Assembly: GCA_003313425.1 (NCBI GenBank)
Contig: NHZP01000005.1
Location: 1,240,001 to 1,304,000 of the forward strand
Length of the DNA stretch: 64,000 bases
Origin: Pseudopyrenochaeta lycopersici
Taxonomy: Eukaryota; Ascomycota; Dothideomycetes; Pleosporales; Pseudopyrenochaetaceae
Reading direction: 5' to 3'
Positions 33,240-43,403 of the stretch are shown in pieces. Numbering within the stretch: the first letter of the stretch is position 1; the number at the start of each line of letters is the position of its first letter. The position numbers and the translations under genes are program-made. Below the pieces are notes generated by a model, which saw nothing but the letters and a program-made list of their open reading frames with translations, ran no database searches and was not told where the DNA came from.

Positions 33240-35838
33240 ATGACCAAGATGTCGAAAGAGAAGGATGATGATCTTCAGACGCGATCAGAACACAGGCAGT
33301 CCTCTGAGCTGACCAAAGGAAAGAAGAGAAAGAGAGCCGCTCCGCGCATTGGCGAAAGAGAAGGGAAGGGCGATGGAACTCGGCAGACACTCGAGACTTC
33401 AAAAAATGATGGAGAGTTGACAACACCAAAGGCAAAGTCCCCTCAAAATGTTTCCGTCCCCGTAAAGACTGGGCTTGAGCCTTTGCTGGGACAACATGAA
33501 CGAAATCGGAAACGTCAGAAACCAACTTCATCGCCTCGAGTTCCGAATGTCAGCAATAAATCGAGTCAACCTAGTCGACCAAGGGACCGGACCCCTGGTA
33601 TTAACCAGAAATCTCAGAAAAGTCAGAGTGTGCCGCCTCACTTACTGAGAAAACGTGATGAGTTGCTTCCTGCCCGGAAGGCTCTCCCGATTTGGCCGCA
33701 AGCGGACGTTATCAAGGCAGCATTGAAGAAAAATAACATCCTTGTGCTGACCGGAGAAACGGGATCTGGAAAGTCAACGCAAGTACCACAATTTCTGGCT
33801 AGTGAGCCCTGGTGTACGAAGTGTATTGCAATTACGCAGCCACGAAGAGTAGCTGCGATCTCTTTGGCGCGGCGTGTCGCAGAAGAAATGGGGACTTTCA
33901 TGGGAAGCCAAAGTCCGGCTGCGAAGGTGGGCTATAGCGTGCGTTTTGACAACGCCACTGGCCCAAATACGAAGATCAAGTTCCTCACCGAGGGTATGTT
34001 GCTTCAAGAGATGCTCAGGGATCCAGTCATGTCGCAGTATAGTGCAGTAGTTGTTGATGAGGTCCACGAAAGAAGTGTCAATGTGGACCTGATCCTCGGT
34101 TTTCTACAAAGCTTGGTGGCTGGTATCGCAAAAGGAGGTAGCAAAACTCGAGAAGGTCCTCTTAAGGTAATAGTCATGAGCGCCACCGCCGATGTTGAAG
34201 GCCTCGTAAAGTTCTTTGAAGATAACCAGCCCTCTGTAAAACGGGATCAGACCGATGACAAGCCGGCCGAGCAAAGCATGAGCTGTGTTTCGACCTGCTT
34301 TGTGGAAGGCCGACAGTATCCTGTCAAAACTATCTATCTGCCGCAGCCTACGCAAGATTGGGTTGAATCAGCATTGAAGATCATCTTCCAAATACATTAC
34401 AAGGAACCTCTCCCTGGGGATATTCTGGTATTCCTTACTGGGCAGGACACAATTGAAGGATTAGAGAAGCTCGTGAACGACTATGCGGAGGGCATGGATA
34501 AAGATGTTCCAAAGGTAAGCAAGGCTCTGAGTGCGGGTTGAGACGCTTGATCGAGATGTTTTGTGCACCCATGGTAGCTAGCACGCATTGCCATGCTCAG
34601 ATCCATCAACGACCTTGGCCCGCAATTACAGACATATTGTTTACTGGTGACACAAAAGCTAATGGTACACACAGCTTCTCACGCTCCCACTGTTTGCAGC
34701 ATTGCCTCAACACGCGCAACAGCGCATATTCCAGCCGACGCCATTCCGCACCCGCAAGGTGATACTTGCGACCAACATTGCTGAGACTTCAGTCACTGTA
34801 CCTGGCGTACGTTTTGTGGTCGACTGCGGTAAATCGAAGATTAAGCAGTTTAGAAACCGCCTAGGGCTTGAGTCACTGTTGGTTAAGCCCATTTCCAGGT
34901 CAGCAGCCATACAGCGTAAGGGTCGAGCCGGTCGTGAGGCGCCAGGTCAGTGCTATCGCCTATATACTGAAGATGGCTACAAGACCATGGAAGAACGAAC
35001 AATACCTGAGATACTACGTTGTGACCTCAGCCAAGCGATATTGACGATGAAAGCGCGGGGTGTTGACGATGTCCTTAACTTCCCTTTCTTAGACCGACCG
35101 CCGCGCGAAGCCTTGGAAAAAGCACTACTACAGCTCTTGCACTTACAGGCGTTGTCAGAGTCTGGCGCAATCAGTGAACAGGGCCTGAAGATTGCCAAAT
35201 TTCCACTTACACCTACGCTTGGCAGAGTGCTTGTTGAAGCAGCAAAACCGGAACGTGATTGCTTGCTTGATGTCATCGATATCATTTCTGCGCTAAGCGT
35301 TGAAAATGTCTTTCTGAACCTTGTTACTGAGGAGCGGAAGGAAGAGGCAGAAGAAGCGAGACGTGAGCTCTACCGTCGCGAGGGCGACCATCTGACTCTG
35401 CTGGTTACTGTCCAACGGTATGCTGAGGATCGAACGGATCGTAAAGTCTGGTGCGAGAAACATTTCGTTTCTCACCGTGCGATGCAGAACGTAATGAATA
35501 TCAGGAAGCAGCTGCAACAACAATGCATGCAGCTCAAAATTCTATCGAAGGAAGACACCCAGTCAGATTCGGCTCCTTCCGAAGCTAGAAGCGAGGCGAT
35601 ACTGGCTTGCATGCTGCGTGGCTTCATCTCCAACACTGCGCGTATGATGCCGGATGGTAGTTATAAGACGCTAATGGGAAATCAGACAGTTGCGATTCAC
35701 CCTAGTTCGGTTCTATTTGGGCGTAAGGTCGAGGCGATAGTATTCAATGAGTTCGTTTTCACTGGGAAAGCATGGGCGAGAGGCGTCAGTGCGGTGCAGC
35801 TGGATTGGGTATCAGAAGTGGTGGAGACCATCATGTAG
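33240..35838 (+). CDS. DHR2: DEAH-box RNA helicase Dhr2 (rRNA processing)
   Basis: Two exons, 33240-34514 and 34675-35838 (phase-0 join DVPK/LLTLPLFAALPQ), give 812 aa. Dhr2 is a nucleolar helicase of 18S rRNA maturation. The N-terminal 130 residues are Lys/Arg/Ser-rich (KGKKRKRAAPR), longer than in yeast. Helicase motifs are GETGSGKST (motif I, about 171-179), TQPRRVAA, TEGMLLQEM, DEVHERS near 273 (motif II, DEVH instead of DEAH), SAT, TNIAETSVTVPG and QRKGRAGRE (motif VI). The winged-helix, ratchet and OB-fold regions follow (LPLTPTLGRVL-like KFPLTPTLG, HPSSVLFGR). The intron of 160 nt is long for the window and contains a protein-like stretch, so a small extra exon cannot be excluded. Start could also be the ATG at 33249. 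Confidence 0.88.
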
Positions 35839-36016
35839 AAGGATTGACATTGTATATAGACTCAAACATGGATGAGCAAATTTCTCCAGCATTCGTTACC
35901 TTGGATTTCAATCTACCCGCATCCGCGCATAGCTAACGTGTCTTTTAACTAGAGTATATACTCGTGACGCATTCATGCTTCACCATCACTATCCAACCGT
36001 TGTTTCTACCACGTGT

Positions 36017-38074
36017 CTATCTTCTCCTACCCGCCCCAGTACCCTCTTTGTCCGCCAAACTAACCACCTCACCAATCCCCGCAGCCTCCTGCTCATCCTC
36101 CAACGCTCTGATCTCTTCCCTACAGTCCCACCATTTCTCTTCCGCGCGTTCAAATGCCATTTTCTTGATCTCTTTCGGGCTCTTCTCGCTTCCTTTAGAT
36201 GCTTGGGTGAGCTCATCCATAATGATATTTTGCCATTGCTCGGAAGTGCGTGCGTAGAAGTCGCGCAAAGATTCGAAGGGGCGAGGATGAGGAAGCGTAT
36301 CTGTAAGCGCGGAAATCTCCTCTTGATTGCCCATATCTTCTTCCGCTGGGAGGACGCGAGGAGAGTCCGTAACACTTGTGGGAGCCGTTGAACCAGGTGA
36401 TGCGAGTGTGCTCTTCTCATCGTCCTCTTCCTCTTCGTCTTCGGAGTCGTCCTCGTCTTCCTCGTCGGATTCGGCTTCGTCTTCGCTTCCTTGCCAGTCT
36501 TCTAGCTCGCGCTTGAAGATCTCGGTCACGCCGTCGAGATGATTGAGGTTGACGGACCACATCTCATCGAATGTAAACTCACGGTCACCCTTCTCAAACG
36601 TCCCGCCATAGATGTAGAGATTGTCAGCTTGCACGGTAAGCGCCGCATTGAAGCGTGGATGTGGATATTCGAAGATGCGTGGCTTCTCAGCACGCACTTC
36701 CTCTTCTTCCACTTCTTTAGCATTCTCGTTTTCGCTATCCGAATCTGGTGCCACATCAACTCCAGCCTTCATCTCAAGAGCCTTGAGATTAGCTAGGAGT
36801 TCTTCCTCGGCGGCTTTCCCACGATCCCGTCGGTTGATATTCGCTTGCTGTGCAGCTTTCTTGTTCGCGTTGGCTTTGGGTCGACGAAGAGTGAGCGGCA
36901 TGTATCGATTGCGCTCAATGTTCCAAACGAACAACTGATTAAAGAACTCAGAATCGATACCCTCTTCGCTTTCTTCTACATCGTGTACGCCTCCAAAAAG
37001 TACACCTCGGCCCTTGTGGTAAGCCATGGTGGCGCCTGCGCGTGGAGGATTTGGCGCATTTGCAGGCTTCTTACGCTTCTCCCATGACACTATCGGCAGC
37101 GTTGTTGAAGGTTGATCGGCAGGTGGAGGCGTTATACGCAAGAACCAAGTGTCATCGTGGACCTTTGGTTTGAGTACCATGCGAGAAGCTGGACCACCGC
37201 CTCCACCCTTCTTGCCTTTGCCTTGCTGTTGTTGTTGCTTCCCTCCAGCGGCAGCCTTCACACGAGAATACCCACCGTATATTACAGCACCTTGGTCGTG
37301 CGGCAGTAGTGTAAAACTTGATCGTGCATCGGGGATTGCGCGTGCAACCTGGAGCTTCGGTGTATGCCATGCAAAGTTTACGCAGTCGTAGATCCATAAG
37401 TCGTTAAGATATTTCGTTGTAGCCGATGTATCTTGGAATCCTCCAAACAATATGATATACTGCTTGTAACTAACCATACGATGTCCGCTGCGTGCTGGTG
37501 GCGCAGCTGTTTTGCTCTTACCCTCTACGCGCGTCCATTCTCTGCTCATCGGATCCAATTTCCAGAAATCATTGTAATGATAGAATGTTCCCTGCTTCGG
37601 GGAGCTGAACTCTCCGCCGAAAAGGTATATTTCTTTCGTATTAGCAGCCCTACACCAGGCATGACCTGATCGCGGTAGGGGCGAGTTGGGACTCGTCACC
37701 TTTTTCCACGAGTCCTGCTTGACGTTGTACACTAAGAGGTCGTTGAAAAATTTCGCTGTTGCGCCGTTGAAGTATTCCCCCCCGAATAAGAAGAGCTCAT
37801 TCTCGTTTGCCGGACTTGCGATGATGGTACTGGAAGTCCGGGCTGATGGTGGATCGCTGGCAACTTCTGTGATCGCATGATATTGCTCCTGCTCCTTCGC
37901 ATATTGCGCCAATACGTCATCGAGGTCTACTTCTTCAGCATCCGAGTCCATCTCTTGCGTCTTCGAGGCTACTTTTTTATCTTTCTTGCCTGCCTTCTTC
38001 TCTTGCTTTGCTGCCTTGGCGGCTTTGGCAGCAGCCTTGCCACCCGTTGTTGCCTTCTTTTTATCTTTCGCCAT
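36017..38074 (-). CDS. KEL3: Kelch-repeat protein Kel3 / KLHDC4-like
   Basis: Intronless, 685 aa. The N-terminal 40 residues are a Lys/Ala-rich basic region (KAAAKAAKAAKQEKKAGKKD) followed by the conserved DVLAQYAKEQEQ. Six kelch blades lie at about 75-500: LFLFGGEYFNG, IYLFGGEFSS, IILFGGFQD, AVIYGGYSR, VLFGGVHDVEE and LYIYGGTFEKG. Blade 4 carries an insert with a Gln/Lys/Gly run encoded near 37200-37255. Residues about 535-560 are an acidic Asp/Glu/Ser run. The C-terminal part (LPHPRPFESLRDFYARTSEQ) is the KLHDC4/Kel3 family signature. Function is poorly known; a cytosolic protein-interaction role is inferred. The gene is convergent with DHR2 (178 bp apart). Confidence 0.9.
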   Translation of the reverse strand: MAKDKKKATTGGKAAAKAAKAAKQEKKAGKKDKKVASKTQEMDSDAEEVDLDDVLAQYAKEQEQYHAITEVASDPPSARTSSTIIASPANENELFLFGGEYFNGATAKFFNDLLVYNVKQDSWKKVTSPNSPLPRSGHAWCRAANTKEIYLFGGEFSSPKQGTFYHYNDFWKLDPMSREWTRVEGKSKTAAPPARSGHRMVSYKQYIILFGGFQDTSATTKYLNDLWIYDCVNFAWHTPKLQVARAIPDARSSFTLLPHDQGAVIYGGYSRVKAAAGGKQQQQQGKGKKGGGGGPASRMVLKPKVHDDTWFLRITPPPADQPSTTLPIVSWEKRKKPANAPNPPRAGATMAYHKGRGVLFGGVHDVEESEEGIDSEFFNQLFVWNIERNRYMPLTLRRPKANANKKAAQQANINRRDRGKAAEEELLANLKALEMKAGVDVAPDSDSENENAKEVEEEEVRAEKPRIFEYPHPRFNAALTVQADNLYIYGGTFEKGDREFTFDEMWSVNLNHLDGVTEIFKRELEDWQGSEDEAESDEEDEDDSEDEEEEDDEKSTLASPGSTAPTSVTDSPRVLPAEEDMGNQEEISALTDTLPHPRPFESLRDFYARTSEQWQNIIMDELTQASKGSEKSPKEIKKMAFERAEEKWWDCREEIRALEDEQEAAGIGEVVSLADKEGTGAGRRR

Positions 38075-38417
38075 GTCTGGTTCAATGAATGGATACCAAA
38101 CTGACGGGGTTTTCAGACCGCTCTCAAATCTTTAATTATCTTTGAAGGTGGTTGTTCTGAAGCTCCAGTTTGATTTGCCCCTCAATTGTTGGAAATTTTC
38201 AGTCTCAGAAACAAGACCCCAACACGCTTCACAATATTGAGACGGGATCAAAGGCACCCGAAACTTTGACTACCAGCAACGGCACAGTCCAAATGGTGAA
38301 AATATAAATGTATTGAGCAAGACAAAATCGTTCTGCATTTGGTCACTCGTATCAATCCTTCGGAGCAGGCACTGCACTTTGGAGCATTCCATCCTTATCG
38401 ATAAAGCTATACATATC
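38075..38417. promoter_or_regulatory. Divergent promoter of KEL3 and proline iminopeptidase
   Basis: 343 bp; no clear core element seen. Confidence 0.35.
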
Positions 38418-40028
38418 ATGACTCCACAGTACTCTTGTGAGCTTCACGAATCGATGTCGTTTACCAAGATGATACAGGCAGCAAAGATTCTCGAGCAGAG
38501 AAGTCACTTAGTACCTGGTATAGTATATTTCTGTACGCTTTGGCAAATCTTGCAAGCTTATACTACATAGGGAAGCTCAGGATAACGGAGCACTTCTTCG
38601 AAGTCCCTCGTGATTACTGTACGTGAGTAGCAATGCACATATAGAACCAAAAGTGAAGCTGTTCCAATTGTCGCACAGTCTTCAAAAGTCTACCGAATGT
38701 TAGCAAGAAACTGCTAACTCCTGATCTGTTCTCAAGCCAACCCTTCCTCAGGAACTATCCAACTCTTCGCTCGCTCCGCTCTTAAAGCCGAGAAGCCCGC
38801 CGACTACACCTCCACTTCTCACCAGGACCCAAAGAAGACTCAACTACCATGGCTCGTCTATCTCCAAGGTGGACCAGGCTTTGAGTGCCGCAGTCCACAG
38901 AATGTTTCGTGGACTCAAACTATTCTCGATAAAGGATACCAGGTCTTGATGCTCGATCAGCGTGGCACTGGCCTCTCAACTGCAATCAGCCAATCCAGTC
39001 TTCAGCTCCGAGGTGACGAGAAAGTGCAAGCAGAATACATGAAATCTTTCCGCGCTGACAGTATCGTGAAAGACTGCGAGGCGGTCCGCAAAGCCCTTAC
39101 AGCAGACTACCCTGAAGACAAGAAGAAATGGAGTATCATGGGCCAAAGTTTTGGCGGTTTCTGCTCTACCACATATTTATCTTTCTATCCTGAAGGAGTC
39201 AAGGAAGCGTTTCTCTTCGGTGGTCTGCCGCCGCTAAGAAACAACGCGGACGAAGTGTACGCACGCCTCTACGTGCGGGTCAAGGAACGCAACAAAGCAT
39301 ACTACGCCAAGTATCCCGAAGACGTTTCCCGTGTACATCGCATCGTCAAGCTTCTCGGTAGATTCGGCGACACAACCGTCCGCGTGCAAGGCGGCGAAGG
39401 CTACCTCTCTGCGCGCCGCTTTCTTCAGCTTGGTATTTACTTTGGGAAGCACGGGGGTTTCGACGAGGTCCACAACCTAGTTCTCCGCGCCGATACTGAC
39501 CTCAGCCAATTTGGGCATCTGACAAGACCTACGGTGTTGGCGCTAGAGCAAGCGCAGAGCTGGGACACAAATGTCATTTACGCATTGTTGCATGAGCCGC
39601 TGTACTGTCAGGGTGAGGCAGCCAATTGGAGTGCGGAACGGCTGCTAGAGAAATTCCCCGAGTTCTCTCTCAGCAATGTTGAGGAAGATAAGCCCGTCTA
39701 CTTTACGGGTGAGATGATCTATCCGTTCATGTTCGAATGCTATCCCGAGCTCGTGAAACTCAAAACCGTCGGTCATGCATTGGCCGAGGAAAAGAATTGG
39801 CCTAAGCTGTATGATGAGGAACAGTTGAAGAGAAACGAGGTACCAGTCTATGCGGCTGTGTACGTGGACGATATGTACGTGGACTACGACCTGAGCATGG
39901 AGACGGCGAGAACAATCAAGGGCTGCAGACCATTTATTACAAATTCGATGTACCACAACGCCATTGGGGCAAAAACAGATGATGTGCTCAAGGCTCTTTT
40001 CGCATTGCGGGATGATGTTATCGACTAG
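38418..40028 (+). CDS. Proline iminopeptidase (S33 alpha/beta hydrolase)
   Basis: Removes N-terminal proline from peptides, probably cytosolic. Three exons, 38418-38517, 38571-38618 and 38737-40028 (introns 53 and 118 nt), give 479 aa. The joins rebuild the family N terminus: HLVPG/KLRITEHFFEVPRDY/SNPSSGTIQLFARS. Hydrolase motifs are the oxyanion LQGGPGF, DQRGTGLS, nucleophile elbow GQSFGG with S187, GEMIYPFMFE and the late YVDDMYVDYD with probable catalytic Asp, then MYHNAIG with the catalytic His. The 48-nt second exon is short but has correct phases. The start at 38418 is the first ATG in the frame; 38454 would also do. Convergent with the FAD monooxygenase, 52 bp apart. Confidence 0.88.
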
Positions 40029-40080
40029 ATACCTTGTTGGTAAGTGTCTACTTTAAAGAAAGACCTAGAACTCAGTATGT

Positions 40081-41394
40081 CTATATTTTAGTCTTGTCCT
40101 CATGAAACATTTTCTTTGCCCCTTGCAGCTGCTCTTCCAGGTCCACATTCCAAATCCAATTCATCCTGACTTTGAAATTTTCCTCGATCTTGTCTAAATC
40201 ATCACCAAGTAGCTCAAAATCATAAAGCTGTCCCGCTTCATAACTTGTGGTGACGTTCTTTTGTGTTCGTTCCCTCCTGACTTGATCGAATACTCTGAAA
40301 GCGCGCTCTAGGTCATCGACGCCTTTTGCCTCTTTGACTAGATTGGCTAGAATGAACGAGTCTTCAATACACATACCAGCACCTGCGCCTTGATGAGGAG
40401 TTGTGGCGTGCGCTGCGTCACCGAGAAGGCAGACGCGACCTTTTGTGTAGGTGGAGCAAGGTGGATGCATGAAGAGAGCCCAAATGTCTGGTTTCTGCAT
40501 TGCCCCGACTATCTTCTGAACATGAGGGCCCCATTCGGCGAAATCTTTGTCCATCTCCTCTTTCGAGGTTGTGACGACCCACTTCTCATTCTCCCATGTT
40601 TCTCGGGAGTTGAATGCGACAACATTCATCGTTTTGCCGTGTTCGATTGGGAAAGTAAGGAGATGACCATGGTAGCCGAGGAACAATTGGCTATTTTGAG
40701 CGACCTCCGCACCAAGTAATTCGACAGCTTCATCCATGGGGATCAGACCACGGTATGCGTACTTTCCAGAGAAGACAGCAGTCGCAGCAGGGTCGTCTTT
40801 TCCAAGCAACCATGTCCTCGCTTTGGACTTGATTCCATCGCATCCAATGACGGCAGTATGTTGCGCGGTTGTACCATCTGCAAAGTGCAGCACTACGTCT
40901 CCTGAGCCATCTTTGGTATCCTCCAGCTCAACAAGTCGCTTGTCGAACTTTGCCACACCATCTGGCACATCTTTCACCAGCTCGTCCAGGAAATGTGCTC
41001 TATACACGCCTCCCCTCCCGCCAGTGCTCGGCAAGAGGACATCAAACAACTTATCTCCGACCTTCGTTCCCTCTCTCACATACCCATCTTTGTCCGCTTT
41101 CCTTGCATCTCCAACACGTATGGAGAACCAACTATTATGCTGTGCTTCCCAGACATTGCCCGTTTTGCACTTCAAAAAGGCGTCGTATATTTTGGGAGAC
41201 ATAAGCTCCATTGCTCGTCCTGCATTTGGTCCGAAGGCGACACCTGCACCTATCTCGCTGAAGGAGGGCGCGGCTTCGTAGACCGTGATCGGGACATCGT
41301 ATTGCAGGAGGGTGATAGCGAGAGTGAGGCCGGATATGCCGCCGCCAACTATGGCAAGATTGAACGACTTTTGTGGAGAGTCTGTCAAAACCAT
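40081..41394 (-). CDS. FAD-dependent monooxygenase, salicylate hydroxylase type
   Basis: Intronless, 437 aa, the size of flavin aromatic hydroxylases. Dinucleotide-binding motif NLAIVGGGISGLTLAITL (12-29), an Arg-rich second motif region (VYRAHFLDELV), the DG motif VIGCDGIKSKAR and the flavin GD motif RVCLLGDAAHATTPHQGAGA are present. It should hydroxylate an aromatic acid with NAD(P)H and oxygen; salicylate 1-hydroxylase is the best guess by family, though many members act on other aromatics. No other catechol-pathway gene lies nearby. There is no signal peptide or TM tail. Confidence 0.87.
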   Translation of the reverse strand: MVLTDSPQKSFNLAIVGGGISGLTLAITLLQYDVPITVYEAAPSFSEIGAGVAFGPNAGRAMELMSPKIYDAFLKCKTGNVWEAQHNSWFSIRVGDARKADKDGYVREGTKVGDKLFDVLLPSTGGRGGVYRAHFLDELVKDVPDGVAKFDKRLVELEDTKDGSGDVVLHFADGTTAQHTAVIGCDGIKSKARTWLLGKDDPAATAVFSGKYAYRGLIPMDEAVELLGAEVAQNSQLFLGYHGHLLTFPIEHGKTMNVVAFNSRETWENEKWVVTTSKEEMDKDFAEWGPHVQKIVGAMQKPDIWALFMHPPCSTYTKGRVCLLGDAAHATTPHQGAGAGMCIEDSFILANLVKEAKGVDDLERAFRVFDQVRRERTQKNVTTSYEAGQLYDFELLGDDLDKIEENFKVRMNWIWNVDLEEQLQGAKKMFHEDKTKI

Positions 41395-42229
41395 CGTGAG
41401 GGTTCGAGAGTTCTATGGGTTACAATTGTGGTTTTGACTAGTTGACCGTGATGTCAGTTTCAAAGAAGAAATTAAGATTTCAGACTGTAGGGGGAAACAT
41501 CGCGGAGGTTGTGGTTGCGGCTCATCGTACTTACATTGATCGTCATCCGACAGCTTCTTCCGATAGCGCATGAGACGCAAGACCAGCTACATAACGGCAC
41601 TTAAGGACGGCGCCGTGCAGTAGCCGCCGTTCCCGTCTGTGGACCCTTTTCCTGCCTTTTGAAAATGTAATGACATGCGGTCCAACTTTATATGGGGCGC
41701 TAGCCGATACCCCCACCTCGTAGATCATTTGCTTAGCTTTCAATAAACCCTAAAGCTGTCCATATTATCTCCAAGCTGATGTGGGGTGAGGGTTGTGGGG
41801 TTGGAAAGCTGTCGAATACCAGCTCAGGATTGGGCAGCATCAGTAGACAGCTTTTGATTGGTCCGACAGGTTGCCGGTTCGGGTCAACCGAGAACCGAAC
41901 TAGACTGATGACATCGTCCATGATGTTTTCGCCTGTAAAGATAATGAAACACTGCTGTCTGCTTTGTCTGAACGCATCTTTACCTTAAGTGCCGAAGAGT
42001 AAGTGATATTTTTTCTTGTGTGAGGACTCGGAATTTGTGGCTCTGAAATTTGACGTCTGGCGTTGTTATGCCCTCGTCACAAACACTCCTGAGCCGAAAA
42101 TTGTGGCAACACCGAGGAGCTCAATCTAGACAACTATCTCTGAAACCACGTGGCTAATGATATTGTAGCATCTCCAATCCTTGTCAGTCGGTGCCTACCG
42201 GCCACAATTTCTGATAGGATCGGTCATCA
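41395..42229. promoter_or_regulatory. Divergent intergenic region
   Basis: 835 bp between the FAD monooxygenase and pyroglutamyl peptidase starts. Contains an ATTGG (about 41858) and an inverted-repeat-like CCGGTTCGGG...CCGAGAACCG near 41876. No gene seen. Confidence 0.4.
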
Positions 42230-43203
42230 ATGCCGTCCACTCCGTATGCCGCGAGGCAACCCATCGCGGAGAAAGGCGAGAAGCCAGTCACGGTGTTAGT
42301 TACGGGCTTTGGTGTAAGTCCAAGTTCATTTGATAGCCATTCCTTTCTCTGCTGTGTGATATGTAAAATCCCTTTCATTGGCGGACTTCTCTTTCTCCCG
42401 TCTTTTTCCTTTCGTAAGGAAAGCGATACATGCTGAATACAACATAGCCTTTTCTTACCACATATCCGAAGAATTCATCATGGGAAATTGCTTCAACGCT
42501 TCCAGCGCTCATCCCTGTGTCACCCAACAACCCGACACCAATACATATTCACGTGCATCATGAAGCTATCCGCGTTGCATACAACACCGTTGTGGACCTC
42601 GTACCAGCACTTTTACCGCCTAACAACTCAATCTTCCCAGTGCCTGATGTAATCCTACACATAGGTCTAGCAGCCGGGCGCCAGTTTTTTGCACTAGAGC
42701 AAGGTGCGCACGGAAGAGGGTATGCGAGAATCCCCGATGTGGACGGTGAAACGTTCTCAGATGATCGCGCAGAAAGCAAGTTCCCTAAAGGCAAGTTCCC
42801 AAAGAAGTTGACAACTTCCTTCGATACCTCTGACGTCTTGGCGCGGTGGAAAAATCATCTCGGCTACGCCTCCGTGGATGGTGACCCGCGCATCGAGGAA
42901 TGCCCCGATGTACGACTTAGCCCAGACGCGGGGAACTTCCTATGCGGATTTCTCTACTACAACTCTTTAGCGCACTATTACTCTATATCAGAACATGAAC
43001 GACCGGTTGTCTTCTTGCACGTCCCGGATCTCAGCGCGAACGAGCATAAGCTGAGGGAAGGCTGGGAAGTTGCTGTTGCATTGATCAAGGCGCTGGTTGA
43101 GAGCAGACAGAAGGTCGGTGTTTCTGGTGGGGCTGACAGAGATGTAATCGACGCGGAAGAGAAGGAGAAGCTTGAAGCAGGAACTGACAACAATTTTGCA
43201 TAA
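42230..43203 (+). CDS. Pyroglutamyl-peptidase I (C15 family)
   Basis: Cytosolic cysteine peptidase that removes N-terminal pyroglutamate. Two exons, 42230-42313 and 42448-43203 (intron 134 nt), give 279 aa. The join makes the N-terminal family motif VTGFGPF. The catalytic triad is in place: E112 in FFALEQGAHGRGY, C194 in GNFLCGFLYYNSL and H219 in VFLHVPDLS. The fungal form is about 60 residues longer than the bacterial one, with an insert around 125-165. The long frame from 42517 lacks the N-terminal strand and starts inside the real exon 2. Confidence 0.9.
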
Positions 43204-43403
43204 TAATCTATTGACGGCCTTGATGGTTCGGTTTGCCTTCTATTTGCACATGTTTTGGTACGACCAGGGGTTTTACACATCTGACCGCACAATAAATGGT
43301 CAAGGAGCAAACGAGGCGAGGGAGAACGCTTGAGTAGCATCCAAAGATATATTACTTTCTTTAGCCAATCTTGAATGCCTGACATCAAGCGTAGCGACCA
43401 GTC

